Shown here in pieces: positions 58,802-64,000 of a stretch of DNA of 64,000 bases. The stretch covers positions 27,030,642 through 27,094,641 of the forward strand of contig CM043791.1 in assembly GCA_023974075.1 (NCBI GenBank), read 5' to 3'. Made by a program: the position numbers and the translations under genes. How positions within the stretch are numbered: position 1 is the first letter of the stretch; each line of letters begins with the position of its first letter. The notes under the pieces were generated by a model. The model had not been told where the DNA came from. It was given only the letters and a program-made list of their open reading frames with translations, and made no database searches. The stretch is from Chaenocephalus aceratus (lineage: Eukaryota > Chordata > Actinopteri > Perciformes > Channichthyidae).

Positions 58802-59037
58802 TTCATCTCCTCCTGACTCTGAGCAACAAAGCTTGGAGCAAGGATGTATGGGAAATGAGCTTCTGTCCTCTTAGCCTCATTCAGCTGTATTGAAACCTGG
58901 CTGGGAATTCCTAACCGCAGAGTTAATGTAAAATCTGGATGTTGTTCTATAACTTCCCAACAGACAATAGTGGTGGTGTTTTTTGTTGCAGCCCTATAAT
59001 AACCTTTTGCATGGTTGTATAAGGTTGTTTATTGAGT

Positions 59038-59043
59038 AATAAA
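59038..59043 (+). terminator. Probable kbtbd12 poly(A) signal
   Basis: AATAAA 237 bases after the stop codon. A second one at 59134-59139 could serve as an alternative. Confidence 0.5.
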
Positions 59044-59516
59044 AACAATACCAGTTAAGCAGTCAGCTATCTTTTCAGCTTTACACGTTTAAATGTGATA
59101 TAGGGGCTATAGTCATAATGTTGAGTTGAGTTAAATAAAACAAATAAATGAAATCCTGACGTTTTACTAAACACAGTTACTCTTTCTCTCCATATCCAGT
59201 ATCTGCTTCATCCCAAGTTTCTTCAACGTTTTCTCAGGAATTTATTTTTCTCAGGTCACCACATGGCAAAACGTTAACAAACATGTCTGACTGAAGTGGT
59301 GGATTTAGGGTGAGTTTCTGACCCGCAATACATTCCATACATGCCTTCATCCCTCCTGCTGCCGATGAGCCCTCGGAAGACCCAAAATGATCCCAAAGGA
59401 GTGTGACGCGCCGGGATGTTGCTATGAGAGCTACTTTAGGAACGAGCAGGCTCCACCCATCGCTCCTGTTGCTGTGTTTCTGAGGGGAGGGTTGAAGAGG
59501 AAAACACAGCTGCTGA

Positions 59517-59559
59517 CCAATGGATCGGAAGGGTTTCATATGCTCATTTTAAAGCCAAT
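59517..59559 (+). promoter_or_regulatory. Two CCAAT boxes upstream of the NUAK-like kinase gene
   Basis: CCAAT at 59517-59521 and 59555-59559, 38 bases apart, in the 200 bases before the first ATG of the kinase. A weak TATA-like TTTTAAAG lies between them. The paired CCAAT arrangement is typical of NF-Y-bound promoters; factor binding is inferred. Confidence 0.45.
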
Positions 59560-59701
59560 AGACTAGTTTGTGGATCTGTTAACGCTCTTTATCAACAACT
59601 GCTTGGTCACTAGAGCTGCTTTCGTTTTGTGCTCCAAGTGATCGGATACAGTTCCAGTGAGGGCTGCTCCTCCGGACAGGTGCGCACGGTGCGCAGAGAG
59701 G

Positions 59702-63740
<4,039 letters not shown>

Positions 63741-64000
63741 GTTTGCACACTCACTTTTTGCAAATACACCTCTGGAATTCAGTATACATTTGGGAACCAC
63801 ATGTGGGCATGTGCTGAATTGCATGTTGCAAGCAAACACAGAACAGCTCAATCCACTAAATCTTATCTTATCTTAAATACTGCATACAAACTTGACTTGC
63901 GTTTTCAGATCGCCGAGTAAAGAGCGCATTGACTGTTCTCCCTCCAAAATAATGTAAGCCCTGGAAAAGGAACACATTTTTATTTTTTTAGTGCGTGTGT
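63741..64000 (+). other. Start of kinase intron 3, to window edge
   Basis: After the donor at 63741 no further exon with the expected catalytic-loop motif (HRDLKLEN) appears before the end of the window. Confidence 0.7.

Overview
The window is nuclear DNA from a ray-finned (teleost-type) fish. It holds split genes with GT-AG introns and many long (CA)n/(GT)n microsatellites. It also carries fish-style DNA transposons and retroposon tails that end in short A/T-rich repeats. The protein matches are unmistakably vertebrate. Family assignments rest on remembered family sequences, with no database search. I built the exon models by hand from splice sites and reading frame; all four complete models close to a whole number of codons.

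Layout. Positions 1-8374 are non-coding DNA with microsatellites and a well-bounded 1.26 kb hAT-type transposon (5899-7157). p4htm (transmembrane prolyl 4-hydroxylase, 505 aa, + strand) follows at 8375-18303. Its second intron contains a complete four-exon gene on the opposite strand (10066-11861) for a 380-aa secreted frizzled-related protein of Crescent/Tlc-like type, with its own TATA box and octamer element. Next come a retroposon copy and degenerate tandem repeats (19784-21250), then a GC-rich promoter and slc6a8 (creatine transporter, 680 aa, + strand, 23051-38612). A 2.1 kb TTAA-flanked transposon with nested insertions lies in one slc6a8 intron. slc26a6 (anion exchanger, 780 aa, - strand, 51136-40655) lies tail to tail with slc6a8. 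kbtbd12 (BTB-BACK-Kelch protein, 615 aa, + strand) occupies 55292-58801. The first three coding exons of a NUAK-family kinase start near 59702; this gene runs off the right edge.

The genes do not form an operon-like unit; each is expected to be regulated separately. Three are membrane proteins: an ER 2-oxoglutarate dioxygenase, a Na+/Cl- creatine symporter and a Cl-/HCO3-/oxalate-type exchanger. p4htm and slc26a6 homologues both lie in human 3p21.31, so part of the order reflects old vertebrate synteny. The most notable points are the antisense nested sFRP gene, a p4htm whose second EF-hand loop has lost its acidic residues, a perfect 21-bp-arm hairpin next to an slc26a6 splice donor, and several well-delimited transposons. 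I found no clearly new biological system.
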